A model generated the notes under the pieces. That model saw only the letters and a list, made by a program, of their open reading frames with translations, searched no databases and was not told where the DNA came from. 64,000 nt of DNA from an uncultured Pirellulaceae bacterium (GTDB lineage Bacteria > Planctomycetota > Planctomycetia > Pirellulales > Pirellulaceae): contig CAJQPP010000136.1 in the NCBI GenBank assembly GCA_905480235.1, forward strand, positions 33,166 through 97,165, read 5' to 3'. This document shows, piece after piece, positions 34,238 to 43,800 of this stretch. How positions within the stretch are numbered: the stretch's first letter is position 1; each line of letters starts with the position of its first letter. The position numbers and the translations under genes were made by a program.

Positions 34238-34817
34238 AAAGCTTCTCCATAAGCTCCTGCCGAATCTCGCTCAACTGAGTGGCAACAGAAAAAAACAACC
34301 CTGATGAATCATCACTCAAACGCACGCTGCCGCGTGGCAATGAGGGGTCGCCTGTCAAAATCAGTTGAGAAAGCTGTGCCGACAACTCATTGTCAGCTTC
34401 TCTTGCGGCATGCAATTGCCGTAAGTCCAGCGGGTGAACAAACACTTCAAGGGGGGTGGATACATCAAAGCCTTTCAGGAAATCAGCGACGATCTCAGCA
34501 ATTGGAAACTGTTCATCCTGAATTTTCTGATAGACGACATGCCCCGCTGCGGCGATGGCAAGCTCAATGGCAACTTGCTCCAACGTGCTGAGGGCTTGTC
34601 GATTTTCATTTGCCATTTCTTCGGTCAGTTCAACAATTTGCTTCACTGCATTGAGTACAAATTGTCGGTCCTGATTAAGAGCCGTTTCAGGCTGAGCCTG
34701 AGCAGGGGATGGGGCCGCGTGAACCGACCGGGTGTCCGACGCCAGCGGAATCTCGGGGATTACCATGATGGCATCCCGCAAAGTTTGGGAGAATATGACT
34801 ACGTGGTTATCAATCAC
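34155..34817 (-). CDS. fliH: Flagellar assembly protein FliH
   Basis: 220 aa. The C-terminal two-thirds fits FliH: ALSTLEQVAIELAIAAAGHV, a beta-strand pattern with VFVHPLDLRQLHAAREADNE, and LPRGSVRLSDDSSGLFFSVA. It regulates FliI and tethers it to the C-ring. The N-terminal 45 residues are poorly conserved. Its start overlaps the fliG stop by four bases, and its 3' end overlaps fliI by 83 bases. Confidence 0.85.
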   Translation of the reverse strand: MIDNHVVIFSQTLRDAIMVIPEIPLASDTRSVHAAPSPAQAQPETALNQDRQFVLNAVKQIVELTEEMANENRQALSTLEQVAIELAIAAAGHVVYQKIQDEQFPIAEIVADFLKGFDVSTPLEVFVHPLDLRQLHAAREADNELSAQLSQLILTGDPSLPRGSVRLSDDSSGLFFSVATQLSEIRQELMEKLYDAKIERRTIKDADSTLRRFPDRRATG

Positions 34818-35812
34818 TGTTCCACCATTTCCCCGTCGCGATCCAGTTGGGCGATCACTTTTGCGATGGTCTTCCTGGCTTGAATGACTTCGGCATCACT
34901 GGCGCGACGAGCGAATTCGATTTCTTCATTCAACGACAGCTTGGCACGTTTTGACAAGTTATCAAAAATTCGGTCGTTGACAGCGGCATCCACGTCCTGC
35001 AACGCGGAAATCAAAACGGGTGTCTCGATTTGGGCCAACAACTTCTGCACGGAACGATTGTCGTATAACAAAACATCATCAAAGACGTACAACAAATCTC
35101 GCAAGCGTTCGGCCATTTCCGGTTCCGATTCCTCGAGGTGCTGCATTAAACGGTTACGGGTCTCTTTGGGCATGGAACGCAACAGATCCGCCATTTGCTG
35201 ATCTGAATCGTTAGATTCGAATTCTCCGGGTTGAATCAAAGCCGCTTTTTGAACCGTCGTTTTCGCCACTCTGGCAATCAGTTCCGGAGAGCTAATTTTA
35301 TTTTTTTGCAGGGCCAAAAACGCCTGCGACTGCAAATCGTCTGGTAGCAAACCGAGAACCTCGGCGGTCTTAGCTTGACTTAGACATGACAGCACGATCC
35401 CGATCGTCCGTGGCACTTCATCGGCGATGGCCCCGGCAATCTGCCCTGCTTCCAATCGTTGCAGATCCTCCACCGGATCATCGGTGGGCTGAAATATTTT
35501 TAGCTTGGCACCTTTTAACGGTACTCCGTCGTCTGATGAATCCAGTTCGCCCTCGACGACACCAAATTCATCATCTGCCCAATTCGACGGGGCATTAGCG
35601 GTTTGGAGTGCGAATTTCATAAAGACGGAGAAATCATCCATGACTTCATTTAGCACGTCTGTTTCCGGTGGATCCGCTTCCATAACCTTCAACCGAGCTC
35701 GTACTTTTTCAGCCCGCGCGGAATCCAGATTGGCAAGCGCAGGCTCCGTCAATTCCGAGCCTAGACCGGTTAACAAAAGTGCGATTCGATCAATATCCGA
35801 TGTTTGTTGCAT
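34814..35812 (-). CDS. fliG: Flagellar motor switch protein FliG
   Basis: 332 aa. N-terminal DIDRIALLLTGLGSELTEPA (FliF-binding), middle DEVPRTIGIVLSCLSQAKTA plus EVLGLLPDDLQSQAFLAL, and C-terminal torque domain RDLLYVFDDVLLYDNRSVQK, LLAQIETPVLISALQDVDA and NLSKRAKLSLNEEIE. The charged torque-helix pattern is broadly kept, with NEEI in place of the RDDL of enterobacteria. The acidic linker between N and M domains is longer than usual. Confidence 0.95.
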   Translation of the reverse strand: MQQTSDIDRIALLLTGLGSELTEPALANLDSARAEKVRARLKVMEADPPETDVLNEVMDDFSVFMKFALQTANAPSNWADDEFGVVEGELDSSDDGVPLKGAKLKIFQPTDDPVEDLQRLEAGQIAGAIADEVPRTIGIVLSCLSQAKTAEVLGLLPDDLQSQAFLALQKNKISSPELIARVAKTTVQKAALIQPGEFESNDSDQQMADLLRSMPKETRNRLMQHLEESEPEMAERLRDLLYVFDDVLLYDNRSVQKLLAQIETPVLISALQDVDAAVNDRIFDNLSKRAKLSLNEEIEFARRASDAEVIQARKTIAKVIAQLDRDGEMVEQ

Positions 35813-35856
35813 TACAACTCAAAAAATCTCGGGTGTGTATTCAGGGATTCTTAACA

Positions 35857-37464
35857 TTAGCCAGCTTTTCGTTGTGGGGTACTATTGCCAGCCGTCGTGT
35901 TCTGAGCGTCCCCTTCTTGATTCGAATTCATCCAGGCGGACATGATGCTGGACATTAATTCAGGATTCTTGCGTGCCAGAATTGCTAATTCCGATAATTG
36001 TCTGGCCCGCTGGGGTGACATGCCTTGCACCGTTTCGCCATTGGAAATTTCGATTGGTTTGATTCGTTTCAGAGTCAAAAGGCCAAGCAACAGGGCGACC
36101 AATGCTGCGACACCCAATGAGATATTCCTAATCAGTGGCATCCAGGACTCAATCGCCGAAGGCGGTGCAATCAACTGTGTTAGATCAAGCGTATCTTTGG
36201 CCAATCGGGGTACGGAAACGACTTCGATTTCGTCGAGACGTTTGGCGTCGTAACCAACGGCCTTTTGAACAATCGACTTAACGGCATCGAGCGAAATGAT
36301 GGGCTGGTTAGCTGCCACAGCATTCGGATCAGCGGGAGCATTTGGGTCGGCCGGTGCGTTCGGGTCGACAGCAGCTTTTTCATCCGTTAATTGAACCATG
36401 ACCGCGATGGAAAGTCGTTTGATTTGGCCGGGAAGGGCAGTCGACTCCTCGATAATTTCGCCATTGCGATAAGTCACATCTCGTTCTTCCGAATTCGAAA
36501 CCACTTGTCGCGTACCGATTTGGTTACCAGCATTTCCTAGATTTGCCGCAGTTCCTGCCGCTCCCATCGCTAAGGGGTCGTCAGCCGTTCCCTTGGTCGT
36601 GGTGGTTTTTTCGGTCTCAATTACCTTGGATTTCGGATCAAATCGTTTTTGAGAAGTCACTTTTTTCGTGAAATCAACATCCGCCGTCACGCGTACCACA
36701 GAACGACCCGGACCGAGCAAAGCCTCCAACATCGTTTCGGCTTTACGCGCCAGCTCCTTTTCCAATCGTGATTGGTACTCGAATTGACTCGAGCCCCCGT
36801 TGGCTGCTTGTTCAAAATCAAATTGATTCCCCTCCGTATCCGTCAAAATCACGTTGGCCGGATCGAGGCCTTCGATGCTATTAGCGACAAGGGAAACAAT
36901 CGCCGTTGATAATTTTCGATTCAAGGCTTGTCCGTTCCGCATCTGAATCGTAACGCTGGCTGTCTTTTCGTTGCGATCTCGCGCAAATGGCATGGGCTCG
37001 GGAATTCCGAGATGCACGCGAGCTGAGTCGATTGGCTTAAATCGCTTGATCGTCTCGCCAAGTTCCATCTCTTTGAGATTGATAAGACGTCGATCGGCGG
37101 TAGCGGGATCCGACAGCATCGAATTCGCCATCGGTTGGGCATCTAAACTCGATGAGGGCACAATACTGGCCAACAGCTGATTAGCTTTGTCCCATTTATT
37201 CTGGTCAACCTGAATCGAGGTCCCCGAGAAGTTCATCTTGTAAGCAATACCATTTTCTTCCAACAGGCTGATCGCAGAACCTGCAGTCGCCGGCTCCAAA
37301 TCTTTCAGGAGAGGCACGTAATAGGGTTGCATCGCCCACCAACCGACACCGGCTACGATGCCGATACTCAGCAGTGCGACGGTAAACACCGAAATCCGTG
37401 CGGGCACGGATGTTTGCTCCCACACATTCTGGAAGGACTGAAGAATTCGGTTTTTTTCGCTCAC
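35857..37464 (-). CDS. fliF: Flagellar MS-ring protein FliF
   Basis: 535 aa. N-terminal membrane segment (ISVFTVALLSIGIVAGVGWW), ring-building motif domains (LVANSIEGLDPANVILTDTE, SRLEKELARKAETMLEALLG), and a second C-terminal membrane segment (NISLGVAALVALLLGLLTLK) followed by the FliG-binding tail. A (DPNAPA) repeat lies in the periplasmic loop. It is typical in length and order, following fliE by 80 bases. Confidence 0.96.
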   Translation of the reverse strand: MSEKNRILQSFQNVWEQTSVPARISVFTVALLSIGIVAGVGWWAMQPYYVPLLKDLEPATAGSAISLLEENGIAYKMNFSGTSIQVDQNKWDKANQLLASIVPSSSLDAQPMANSMLSDPATADRRLINLKEMELGETIKRFKPIDSARVHLGIPEPMPFARDRNEKTASVTIQMRNGQALNRKLSTAIVSLVANSIEGLDPANVILTDTEGNQFDFEQAANGGSSQFEYQSRLEKELARKAETMLEALLGPGRSVVRVTADVDFTKKVTSQKRFDPKSKVIETEKTTTTKGTADDPLAMGAAGTAANLGNAGNQIGTRQVVSNSEERDVTYRNGEIIEESTALPGQIKRLSIAVMVQLTDEKAAVDPNAPADPNAPADPNAVAANQPIISLDAVKSIVQKAVGYDAKRLDEIEVVSVPRLAKDTLDLTQLIAPPSAIESWMPLIRNISLGVAALVALLLGLLTLKRIKPIEISNGETVQGMSPQRARQLSELAILARKNPELMSSIMSAWMNSNQEGDAQNTTAGNSTPQRKAG

Positions 37465-37544
37465 GAGAGGTGACTCTTAATCGCAGAGGGGTGATCTGTT
37501 AATGACTCGGCGCCACTCAGGAGAATGACGTTGCAGTAAACTAA

Positions 37545-37838
37545 TCAAACTTGCATCCGCATGACTTCCTGATAGGAATCCATCAGTTTGTTGCGAAGTT
37601 CAAGGACTAAACGAAATGAGAGATCCGCTTTCGCGGCGCCAACGACAACCTGATGCAAACCTTCAGACTGACCATTTGCCATATTCTGAAACTGTTCGTC
37701 AGCCAGCTTGTTTTGTTGATTGGCGTCGTTGATCAACTTGGAAAAAAGATTTCCCGATGAATTTCCCGTACCTGCCTTGGCCGAGGTCGTCGACAAAGCT
37801 TGCGAAATACTGGATAGGGTAGTGGGAGTGATGGCCAT
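37545..37838 (-). CDS. fliE: Flagellar hook-basal body protein FliE
   Basis: 97 aa. The C terminus carries the typical FliE segment VVVGAAKADLSFRLVLELRN followed by KLMDSYQEVMRMQV. FliE joins the MS ring to the rod. The start codon shares one base with the flgC stop (37838). Confidence 0.95.
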   Translation of the reverse strand: MAITPTTLSSISQALSTTSAKAGTGNSSGNLFSKLINDANQQNKLADEQFQNMANGQSEGLHQVVVGAAKADLSFRLVLELRNKLMDSYQEVMRMQV

Positions 37839-38284
37839 TAACTTTGCCCCCTCAACAGCGTAAGCGTCTGTTGAATCATCTGTCGAAACGAACGAATGGA
37901 CCTCAAATTGGCTTCATATGATCTGCTAGCGGTAATCATATCGACCATTTCGTAGGGAATACGCACATTGGGCATCGCCACCATGCCCTCGCCATCAGCG
38001 TCCGGATGGCCAGGGTTGTAGACCATTTGCAAATTACTGGGATCTTGTTGGACCCCGACCACGGCAACACCATTCATGCGATCTGTCGCATCTCCCCCCG
38101 ATGCAGCAAGCATTCCAGCTTGCTGCGCAGCAAACACGACCTGCTGCCTCCGGTAGGGCCCTCCCTCGGGTGTACGTGTAGAATTGGCATTGGCAATGTT
38201 GTTTGCGATAACTTCCATTCGATACCGCTCAGCCGATAAACCGCTGGCACTGACATCGATGGTTGAGAAGCTTGAGTTAAACAT
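37838..38284 (-). CDS. flgC: Flagellar proximal rod protein FlgC
   Basis: 148 aa. N-terminal DVSASGLSAERYRMEVIANN followed by IANANSTRTPEGGPYRRQ; C-terminal MPNVRIPYEMVDMITASRSY and EANLRSIRSFRQMIQQTL. Complete FlgC of normal size between flgB and fliE. Confidence 0.97.
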   Translation of the reverse strand: MFNSSFSTIDVSASGLSAERYRMEVIANNIANANSTRTPEGGPYRRQQVVFAAQQAGMLAASGGDATDRMNGVAVVGVQQDPSNLQMVYNPGHPDADGEGMVAMPNVRIPYEMVDMITASRSYEANLRSIRSFRQMIQQTLTLLRGQS

Positions 38285-38312
38285 GTTTTGCCCGATCGTC
38301 CTATGCTCGGTT

Positions 38313-38654
38313 CTATTGCCCGTTGATCGCGCTACGCAGCATGGAAAATTTGGCTACTAGCAGATGAGAATAGGTTTCAAATTCGAGTGAATTCTTAGTC
38401 AACTTCGCCATTTCAGCTTCCAAGTTGACATTATTTCCGTCTTCTCGCTCTACAAGTCCTTCCGTCTGCCGAACGACCGCCTCCATGTCGTCATCACCTT
38501 TGTCGGTTCCCAGCGCCTCGGCAAATCCCAACTCCACGCTTTTGTAGCCCGGAGTATTCACATTTGCGATGTTTTGACTGATCACGCGCTGCCGCATCTC
38601 TGACTGACGCAGCAGGTTGTTGATCAAGTCGACTGGTGAAGATTTACCGATCAT
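38313..38654 (-). CDS. flgB: Flagellar proximal rod protein FlgB
   Basis: 113 aa, normal but short FlgB. LLRQSEMRQRVISQNIANVN followed by TPGYKSVELGFAEAL, and the C-terminal NLEAEMAKLTKNSLEFETYS. It is the first gene of the operon flgB-flgC-fliE-fliF-fliG-fliH-fliI-fliJ-motE-like-fliQ-fliR-flhB and diverges from motA. Confidence 0.95.
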   Translation of the reverse strand: MIGKSSPVDLINNLLRQSEMRQRVISQNIANVNTPGYKSVELGFAEALGTDKGDDDMEAVVRQTEGLVEREDGNNVNLEAEMAKLTKNSLEFETYSHLLVAKFSMLRSAINGQ

Positions 38655-38703
38655 GTCAATTACATCGTCTGTATCCGATCCTACGCTTTAGATAATTCGT
38701 ACC

Positions 38704-38721
38704 GGCAAGCGAAATGCTTGC
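38704..38721 (+). promoter_or_regulatory. Inverted repeat / possible sigma-54 promoter between flgB and motA
   Basis: CGGCAAGCGAAATGCTT has GG (38704-38705) and GC (38716-38717) exactly 10 bases apart and agrees with the -24/-12 consensus at GGCA and TGC. The same bases contain the inverted repeat GCAAGC-N5-GCTTGC (38705-38721), which could be a regulator site for the divergent operons. It is one of the two, or chance. Confidence 0.35.
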
Positions 38722-38840
38722 AACGTTCTCCTTGAATTTGGGCGAAATATAAATAATGCCGGTTATTCCGATTGTTGGGAGAACCTCCGAGGCCGTATCA
38801 CACACGGCGTTCCTTTTCCATTCAGGGACAGAGACGAAAC

Positions 38841-39617
38841 ATGGACATCGCCACAATTATTGGTTTGGTGCTGGGCATCAGTCTGGTTCTGGGGTCGATC
38901 GCGATGGGCGGTGGCGGCGGGCTGACTCCGTTTATCAATATCCCCTCCATGATGATCACCATTGGCGGTTCCTTTGCCGCGGTTCTGATCAATTTCCCAT
39001 TGCCCAAGGTGCTGGGCTTATTTGGCGTGGTCAAGAACTGTTTTACTCACAAACTACCGACCGCCATTGCCGTGGTAGACGAATTCAAGGAATTCGCTGC
39101 TGTCGTGCGTCGCGATGGAATTCTGGCTTTGGAAAAAAACATGGAGGAGATCACGGACCCTTTCATGCGTCGGGGGCTGGAGATGGTCGTGGGGGGAAAC
39201 TCCCGCGAAGACATCCAGCATGTCCTGGAAATTGAAATCGCCTATATCGAGCAGCGTCACCAGAGCGGCAAAAAATTGATGGAATCCATTGCCTGTGCTG
39301 CTCCGGCGTTTGGCATGATTGGTACCTTGATTGGACTTGTACAAATGCTGCGAACGTTGGACGATCCCAGTAAAATCGGGGGAGGCATGGCAACCGCTTT
39401 GCTAACTACCCTATACGGTGCACTGATTGCCAATCTATTTTGTATTCCGTTAGCCGGAAAGTTAGAAACCCGCAGCGGCGAAGAATTATTGATTCGCGAA
39501 TTGATGACCACGGGAATGGTTGCTCTGGTCGACGGGCAGACACCGCGAGCTCTGGAAGAGCGATTACTCGCTTTCATCTCACCCAATCACCGTCCCATCT
39601 CTCAGGATGCCGCTTGA
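38841..39617 (+). CDS. motA: Flagellar stator protein MotA
   Basis: 258 aa from the ATG at 38841; a longer frame from 38772 lacks a ribosome site. Four membrane helices are in the expected places (IIGLVLGISLVLGSIAMGGG, PSMMITIGGSFAAVLINFPL, SIACAAPAFGMIGTLIGLVQ, GMATALLTTLYGALIANLFC). The large cytoplasmic loop contains RRDGILALEKNMEEI. The family proline residues in helices 3 and 4 region are seen in AAPAFG. It is followed by two motB-like genes. Confidence 0.95.
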   Translation: MDIATIIGLVLGISLVLGSIAMGGGGGLTPFINIPSMMITIGGSFAAVLINFPLPKVLGLFGVVKNCFTHKLPTAIAVVDEFKEFAAVVRRDGILALEKNMEEITDPFMRRGLEMVVGGNSREDIQHVLEIEIAYIEQRHQSGKKLMESIACAAPAFGMIGTLIGLVQMLRTLDDPSKIGGGMATALLTTLYGALIANLFCIPLAGKLETRSGEELLIRELMTTGMVALVDGQTPRALEERLLAFISPNHRPISQDAA

Positions 39618-39635
39618 TCTACGGGTTACCCCAGT

Positions 39636-40322
39636 ATGCGAGAAAAAACTCCACCTGAACCCCCTGATGACATACCGCTTTGGTTTATGACCTATAGCGA
39701 TGTGATCACGTTGATGATGACATTCTTTATTTTGCTGCTTACATTCTCCACCAGTGATCCTGAGCGATTTGAGCAGATGAAAGTCTCTGTCTTTGGAGCC
39801 AGTGGCTCGACAGGATTGGTTGGGAAGCCGCCAGAGGGTTTAGAAAAAGACTCATGGTCGGTTCGTATCCGATCGCGAAAATCTCGCTTGACCGATCGAG
39901 GTTCCGAAACCCCTCCGGTCACTAAAGATGCCCCACTCAAATCCGTGGGAAAAGGATTAGCTGGCTTATCGAGCGAAGATCAACGCAAGGTTGAGGAGGT
40001 CATCAAAGTCACGATGGAAGGAAAAATGCTGGGTTCCGAAGACGGAAAATTGTATGAATTTGGCGAACATAACTTAAAAATTCTGGCGAATATAATACGC
40101 GAACATTCCTACGCCGTAACCTTTGAATTCGATGATAATTCCCAGCTGCCACGCGTTTTAGCCTGCACCCTATTTCTATATGGGATGGACGGCGTCGATG
40201 CGGACCAAGTATCGATTTGTCAGGATCGTTTTGAGAATCTACCCGTTGAAGATATACGATTAGTGCTTCGCAAAACCAAAAACGAAACAAACATCCATGC
40301 GAAAACGCAAACCCTCAAGTAA
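39636..40322 (+). CDS. motB: MotB-like stator subunit 1
   Basis: 228 aa. The N-terminal membrane helix PLWFMTYSDVITLMMTFFIL has the proton-binding aspartate at position 22 (TYSD), as in MotB (TYAD). The C-terminal half has no clear OmpA-like peptidoglycan-binding motif (the usual NxxLS...R pattern is missing), although its length would allow a degenerate one. It starts 18 bases after motA and overlaps the second motB-like gene by 26 bases. Confidence 0.85.
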   Translation: MREKTPPEPPDDIPLWFMTYSDVITLMMTFFILLLTFSTSDPERFEQMKVSVFGASGSTGLVGKPPEGLEKDSWSVRIRSRKSRLTDRGSETPPVTKDAPLKSVGKGLAGLSSEDQRKVEEVIKVTMEGKMLGSEDGKLYEFGEHNLKILANIIREHSYAVTFEFDDNSQLPRVLACTLFLYGMDGVDADQVSICQDRFENLPVEDIRLVLRKTKNETNIHAKTQTLK

Positions 40323-41031
40323 GCCCAGCAAATCGTACATGATCTCTTTTGGAGATACGATGACTGCGATGCTCGCATTCTTCATTGTGCTGAACACGTT
40401 GGCCAAAGAGCAAACAGGTGCCGATTTGCATACGGGTACAGGATCATTTATCGCGGCCATCAGCTCGATGGGTTTGCCTGGCACGATGACCAGCAGTTCG
40501 TCAAAACACGTCTTGCAAATGAAAGATGCCAGCCCCAAGTACATCGTTCGCGATGAAAAAATGAAAGAAGAACTTCACGGTGATGGGCCGGATGAAAAAT
40601 CCAACCAAATGAAAATACTGGACCGCGAAAAAGACAACTTGCAACGTTCGATTGTGGAATGGGAACAGCACTTTGAAATCGAAATGGAATCAGAAGAGTC
40701 TAGCGCAGTAACCATCGATTTATTCCAACCACTGGGAAAGGGTGAAAACATCCTACCCAAAGACGCAAAAAAGGTACTGGTTGAGTCATTAGCGCTTTTA
40801 TCTCGACCAGGCTATCGTTTGGAAATCGATGTTTGGGCACCGACGCCCAGCAAGACGGCGATCGCTCGCATGACGAAATCGACAACGGAAATCAAGCAAG
40901 CGTTACGGAGTCAATTCCCCATGCTTTTCTCGAACGGAGACAATATTCGTTGTCGCGTAAAACTGTGGCCGCTCAGTGATGAAAAACGGCCGGTCATGTC
41001 AATTACCATCATTCGTCGCGAAGCATCCTAG
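40297..41031 (+). CDS. MotB-like stator subunit 2
   Basis: 244 aa. The basic N terminus (MRKRKPSSKPSK) leads into a second MotB-type helix, SYMISFGDTMTAMLAFFIVL, with an aspartate at position 20. The C-terminal domain (LPKDAKKVLVESLALLSRPG then YRLEIDVWAP) recalls a degenerate OmpA fold. It differs in sequence from the first MotB-like protein, so it is not a recent duplication. A MotA pentamer normally takes a MotB dimer, so a B1-B2 heterodimer is an attractive possibility (inference). Confidence 0.8.
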   Translation: MRKRKPSSKPSKSYMISFGDTMTAMLAFFIVLNTLAKEQTGADLHTGTGSFIAAISSMGLPGTMTSSSSKHVLQMKDASPKYIVRDEKMKEELHGDGPDEKSNQMKILDREKDNLQRSIVEWEQHFEIEMESEESSAVTIDLFQPLGKGENILPKDAKKVLVESLALLSRPGYRLEIDVWAPTPSKTAIARMTKSTTEIKQALRSQFPMLFSNGDNIRCRVKLWPLSDEKRPVMSITIIRREAS

Positions 41032-41032
41032 T

Positions 41033-41064
41033 GGAGCGTTGCTGTTTAGGAGCGTTGCTGTTTA
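41033..41064 (+). repeat. 16-bp perfect tandem duplication
   Basis: GGAGCGTTGCTGTTTA occurs twice in a row (41033-41048, 41049-41064), one base after the stop of the second motB-like gene. It does not form a terminator. It looks like a recent local duplication in the short gap before the converging kinase gene. Confidence 0.9.
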
Positions 41065-41092
41065 TCGACAAGTATCTTGTCTCCTAAAACTA

Positions 41093-43633
41093 TTATTCCC
41101 TAGCCCCGATGCGAAAAGACATACTGGGACTTCTATAGCTACTCGGTACGGACGTGAACCCGCGGAGATTTTTCACAGGTTCCTTCGTAACCGCTTCAAA
41201 TCGGAAACAATTCGGATACTGATGCACGCGATTAACCGTCACACCTAACTTGACATTTGAAATAGTGCGACCCATCTGAGTGTAGTTCAGAGGCTCTTCC
41301 CCGGCCTTGATCCAATACTGAACCTCTACTTCCACACATCCCTGTAGGTATTCGCTAAGATCGAATACTCTTAATGGTTGACCTTGCATGTGCTTACCCT
41401 CAATTTGAAATACCGACTTCCACTCTTTTTCTATCAAACTGTCGCGTTCTTTTCGGGAACGACCACGCACTCGAATTCCTGCCGAACTGGAATCTGAAAA
41501 CAAGCTAAAAGGGTCGGAAATCTTCGCCGTGTCAATCGGTGAATCAAAGTCGTACTTATAAATTAACTTAGCTTCCTCTCCTGCCACTTCAGGGCACAAA
41601 TAGGACGTATCTGCGTCACGTTCCTCGTACAGCTTTAGATTGTTCGAACCTTCATAGAAATCATTCATGCCAAATTGCATATCATGCAAGTGCAAAAACA
41701 GCTGGCCACTAAACCCACCCACCGTTTCAAAAATCTCTTCCTTCGTATACAGGGCGAATGGTTGATAAGAGATGACTCCCTCGCTTGCAGACAAGCCACG
41801 AATGTTGTGAGTGGTCCATTCTTTTAAAGAGCCAAAAACATCCTGTAGGGGAAAGTTTGATTTTTTTTGCAACAGCGATGCTTTTTGAATATCGTCAAAA
41901 TCACTCACGATTAAATCGATAGATTTCTGCTTATTAAAATAAGCATCGCCGTACATTGCGAAGTGAAAATCATGTGAGTTGATACAACCATAACGCAGAC
42001 CCAAGGGATCACTCGCTGTTACTCGACGGCAAAACTCCTCGCATTGAGACAGAATCACCCCCACCACAGGTTCATCCACACCTCTCTCAGCGTTACCCGG
42101 CGGCAACTCGCCCATCACGGCTTCATACTGCGAAATGGTTACTAAATTTCTCGCCAAGAAAAACGACTCCGGTACTCGATTTTGCCAATTCACTCCTCGA
42201 AACAATGCTGTTTGCTCATGTTCTTCTGGCCAAGCTTCAAATTTTTCCGGGTTGATTTTAAAATTCAGCATCGTCATTCCGAGATAATTCTCAAATGTCT
42301 CCGCACCATTCCCGAAGTCATTACTGGCCATCGGCAGCGAAATATCTCGCGCCGAACTTGAGCGTTGTTTGGCAAAATCTCCGCCCCTCCCCCAAGATTG
42401 CCAGCCATACCAAACCCAGATCAACGGGAGAGCCACTAAAATGGCAAGCATCAAAAGCGCGAGTGGTTGAGGAATAGCTGAACGTTCTATTCGCGCTGAG
42501 GAAACGTTACTCGGCCCTCCCTTGGCGCGATTACCTTCCAATATTGCCTGCTGCAAATCATCTTGAAACGATTCGGCGGTTTGGTAACGATCTCTAAAAT
42601 CTTTTGCAAACGCTTTCTCAAAAACGGGTCGTATCGGATGACCTGCGCTTAGAGGCAAAACGGGCGCCTCAATGACAATTTTCTGAGTCAACATATCGAT
42701 TTTATTATCCATAAATGGATGGATACCAAAGCGCAGGAGACAAACAATCTCGGCTAGCGAAAACAAATCGCTCTGCTGAGTTATCGTTCCTCCTTGCAAT
42801 TGCTCTGGTGACATGTACAACGGCGTTCCCTTGGGATACTTGGATTGCCGCAGCTCCGTTTTCTCAAAAGCTAAACCGAAATCGATCAAGATTAAATTAT
42901 TCGATTTTTCGTCGATCAAAATATTTGCCGGCTTAAGATCTCGGTGAATGATCTCCTTTTCGTGAATTGCGGTGACGGCTTGCACGAGTTGTTCGACCCA
43001 ATTTGCTTCCATCTGGTCAGGCTGAGATTCCTCCCTCTTGTCTAACCACTCTTGCAGCGTGAAACCTTCCACCCACTCCATGACAAAGTAGGCGAGCGCA
43101 GATATAGGATCACAAAAGGTGTGATAGATAGAAACGACGTTGTTATGTCGCACCGAACTTGCGAGCCTCGCTTCTGCGGCAAACGTTTTTCGCATTGCCG
43201 GGTCTCGGGCGATCGATGGTGCCAATACCTTGACGGCAACTGACCGACAGAGCTCAGTATCCCAGGCCTTAAAAACAAAACCCGTCGCCCCCATCCCAAC
43301 CAATTCCTGCAACTCAATGCCCGCGAGATTGGCAATACCATTGCCAGTCTCTGAAGGTGACACCTGTTTGAGAAAATCGATTAGCTCATCCTTGGTCTCG
43401 GTTTTTTTCGATTCTCCCAACGTGGTGAACATAATGGAACAAAATTGACCGCAGGAAATGTCGAGCACACTCGTTGTCTCGTCTCGGAGCGAAAGGATGC
43501 TCGATAATTCACGCGCCAGATTACGGTCTACTTTTTCTAGACCGGCAATATAATCCGCCCGGGCCTCAGGGGAATCGAGGTTTTGGCATTCCAGATATGC
43601 CTCTTCCAACATTTCCAAATAATTCTGGCTCAT
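41093..43633 (-). CDS. Ser/Thr protein kinase with extracytoplasmic SUMF1-like domain
   Basis: 846 aa. Residues about 105-370 are a Hanks-type kinase: glycine loop VGMGATGFVFKAWD, VAVKVLAP with the lysine near 135, catalytic loop HRDLKPANIL, DFG in LILIDFGLAF, and GTPLYMSPEQL. A membrane helix follows (LALLMLAILVALPLIWVWYG). The outer part contains ARNLVTISQYEAVMGELPPG and a CEEFCRRVTASDPLGLRYGC segment, a degenerate formylglycine-generating-enzyme-like fold. It is probably a signalling receptor. The ECF sigma factor lies directly upstream, so the two likely form one pathway. Confidence 0.88.
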   Translation of the reverse strand: MSQNYLEMLEEAYLECQNLDSPEARADYIAGLEKVDRNLARELSSILSLRDETTSVLDISCGQFCSIMFTTLGESKKTETKDELIDFLKQVSPSETGNGIANLAGIELQELVGMGATGFVFKAWDTELCRSVAVKVLAPSIARDPAMRKTFAAEARLASSVRHNNVVSIYHTFCDPISALAYFVMEWVEGFTLQEWLDKREESQPDQMEANWVEQLVQAVTAIHEKEIIHRDLKPANILIDEKSNNLILIDFGLAFEKTELRQSKYPKGTPLYMSPEQLQGGTITQQSDLFSLAEIVCLLRFGIHPFMDNKIDMLTQKIVIEAPVLPLSAGHPIRPVFEKAFAKDFRDRYQTAESFQDDLQQAILEGNRAKGGPSNVSSARIERSAIPQPLALLMLAILVALPLIWVWYGWQSWGRGGDFAKQRSSSARDISLPMASNDFGNGAETFENYLGMTMLNFKINPEKFEAWPEEHEQTALFRGVNWQNRVPESFFLARNLVTISQYEAVMGELPPGNAERGVDEPVVGVILSQCEEFCRRVTASDPLGLRYGCINSHDFHFAMYGDAYFNKQKSIDLIVSDFDDIQKASLLQKKSNFPLQDVFGSLKEWTTHNIRGLSASEGVISYQPFALYTKEEIFETVGGFSGQLFLHLHDMQFGMNDFYEGSNNLKLYEERDADTSYLCPEVAGEEAKLIYKYDFDSPIDTAKISDPFSLFSDSSSAGIRVRGRSRKERDSLIEKEWKSVFQIEGKHMQGQPLRVFDLSEYLQGCVEVEVQYWIKAGEEPLNYTQMGRTISNVKLGVTVNRVHQYPNCFRFEAVTKEPVKNLRGFTSVPSSYRSPSMSFRIGARE

Positions 43634-43800
43634 TGGTTGGGAATAAAACCTCGTAAAGCAATAAAAAGGCAGGCCTCAGCGATCAACGACGTGCTTGAAC
43701 CTAAGATACTCCTCTATGCGTCCGTGGGCTCGAAGAAGTCTCAAAATTCTCTCAGAACTCAAGAATCTTTGTGAATTGAAGAGCCGATTGCCACCTGCAA

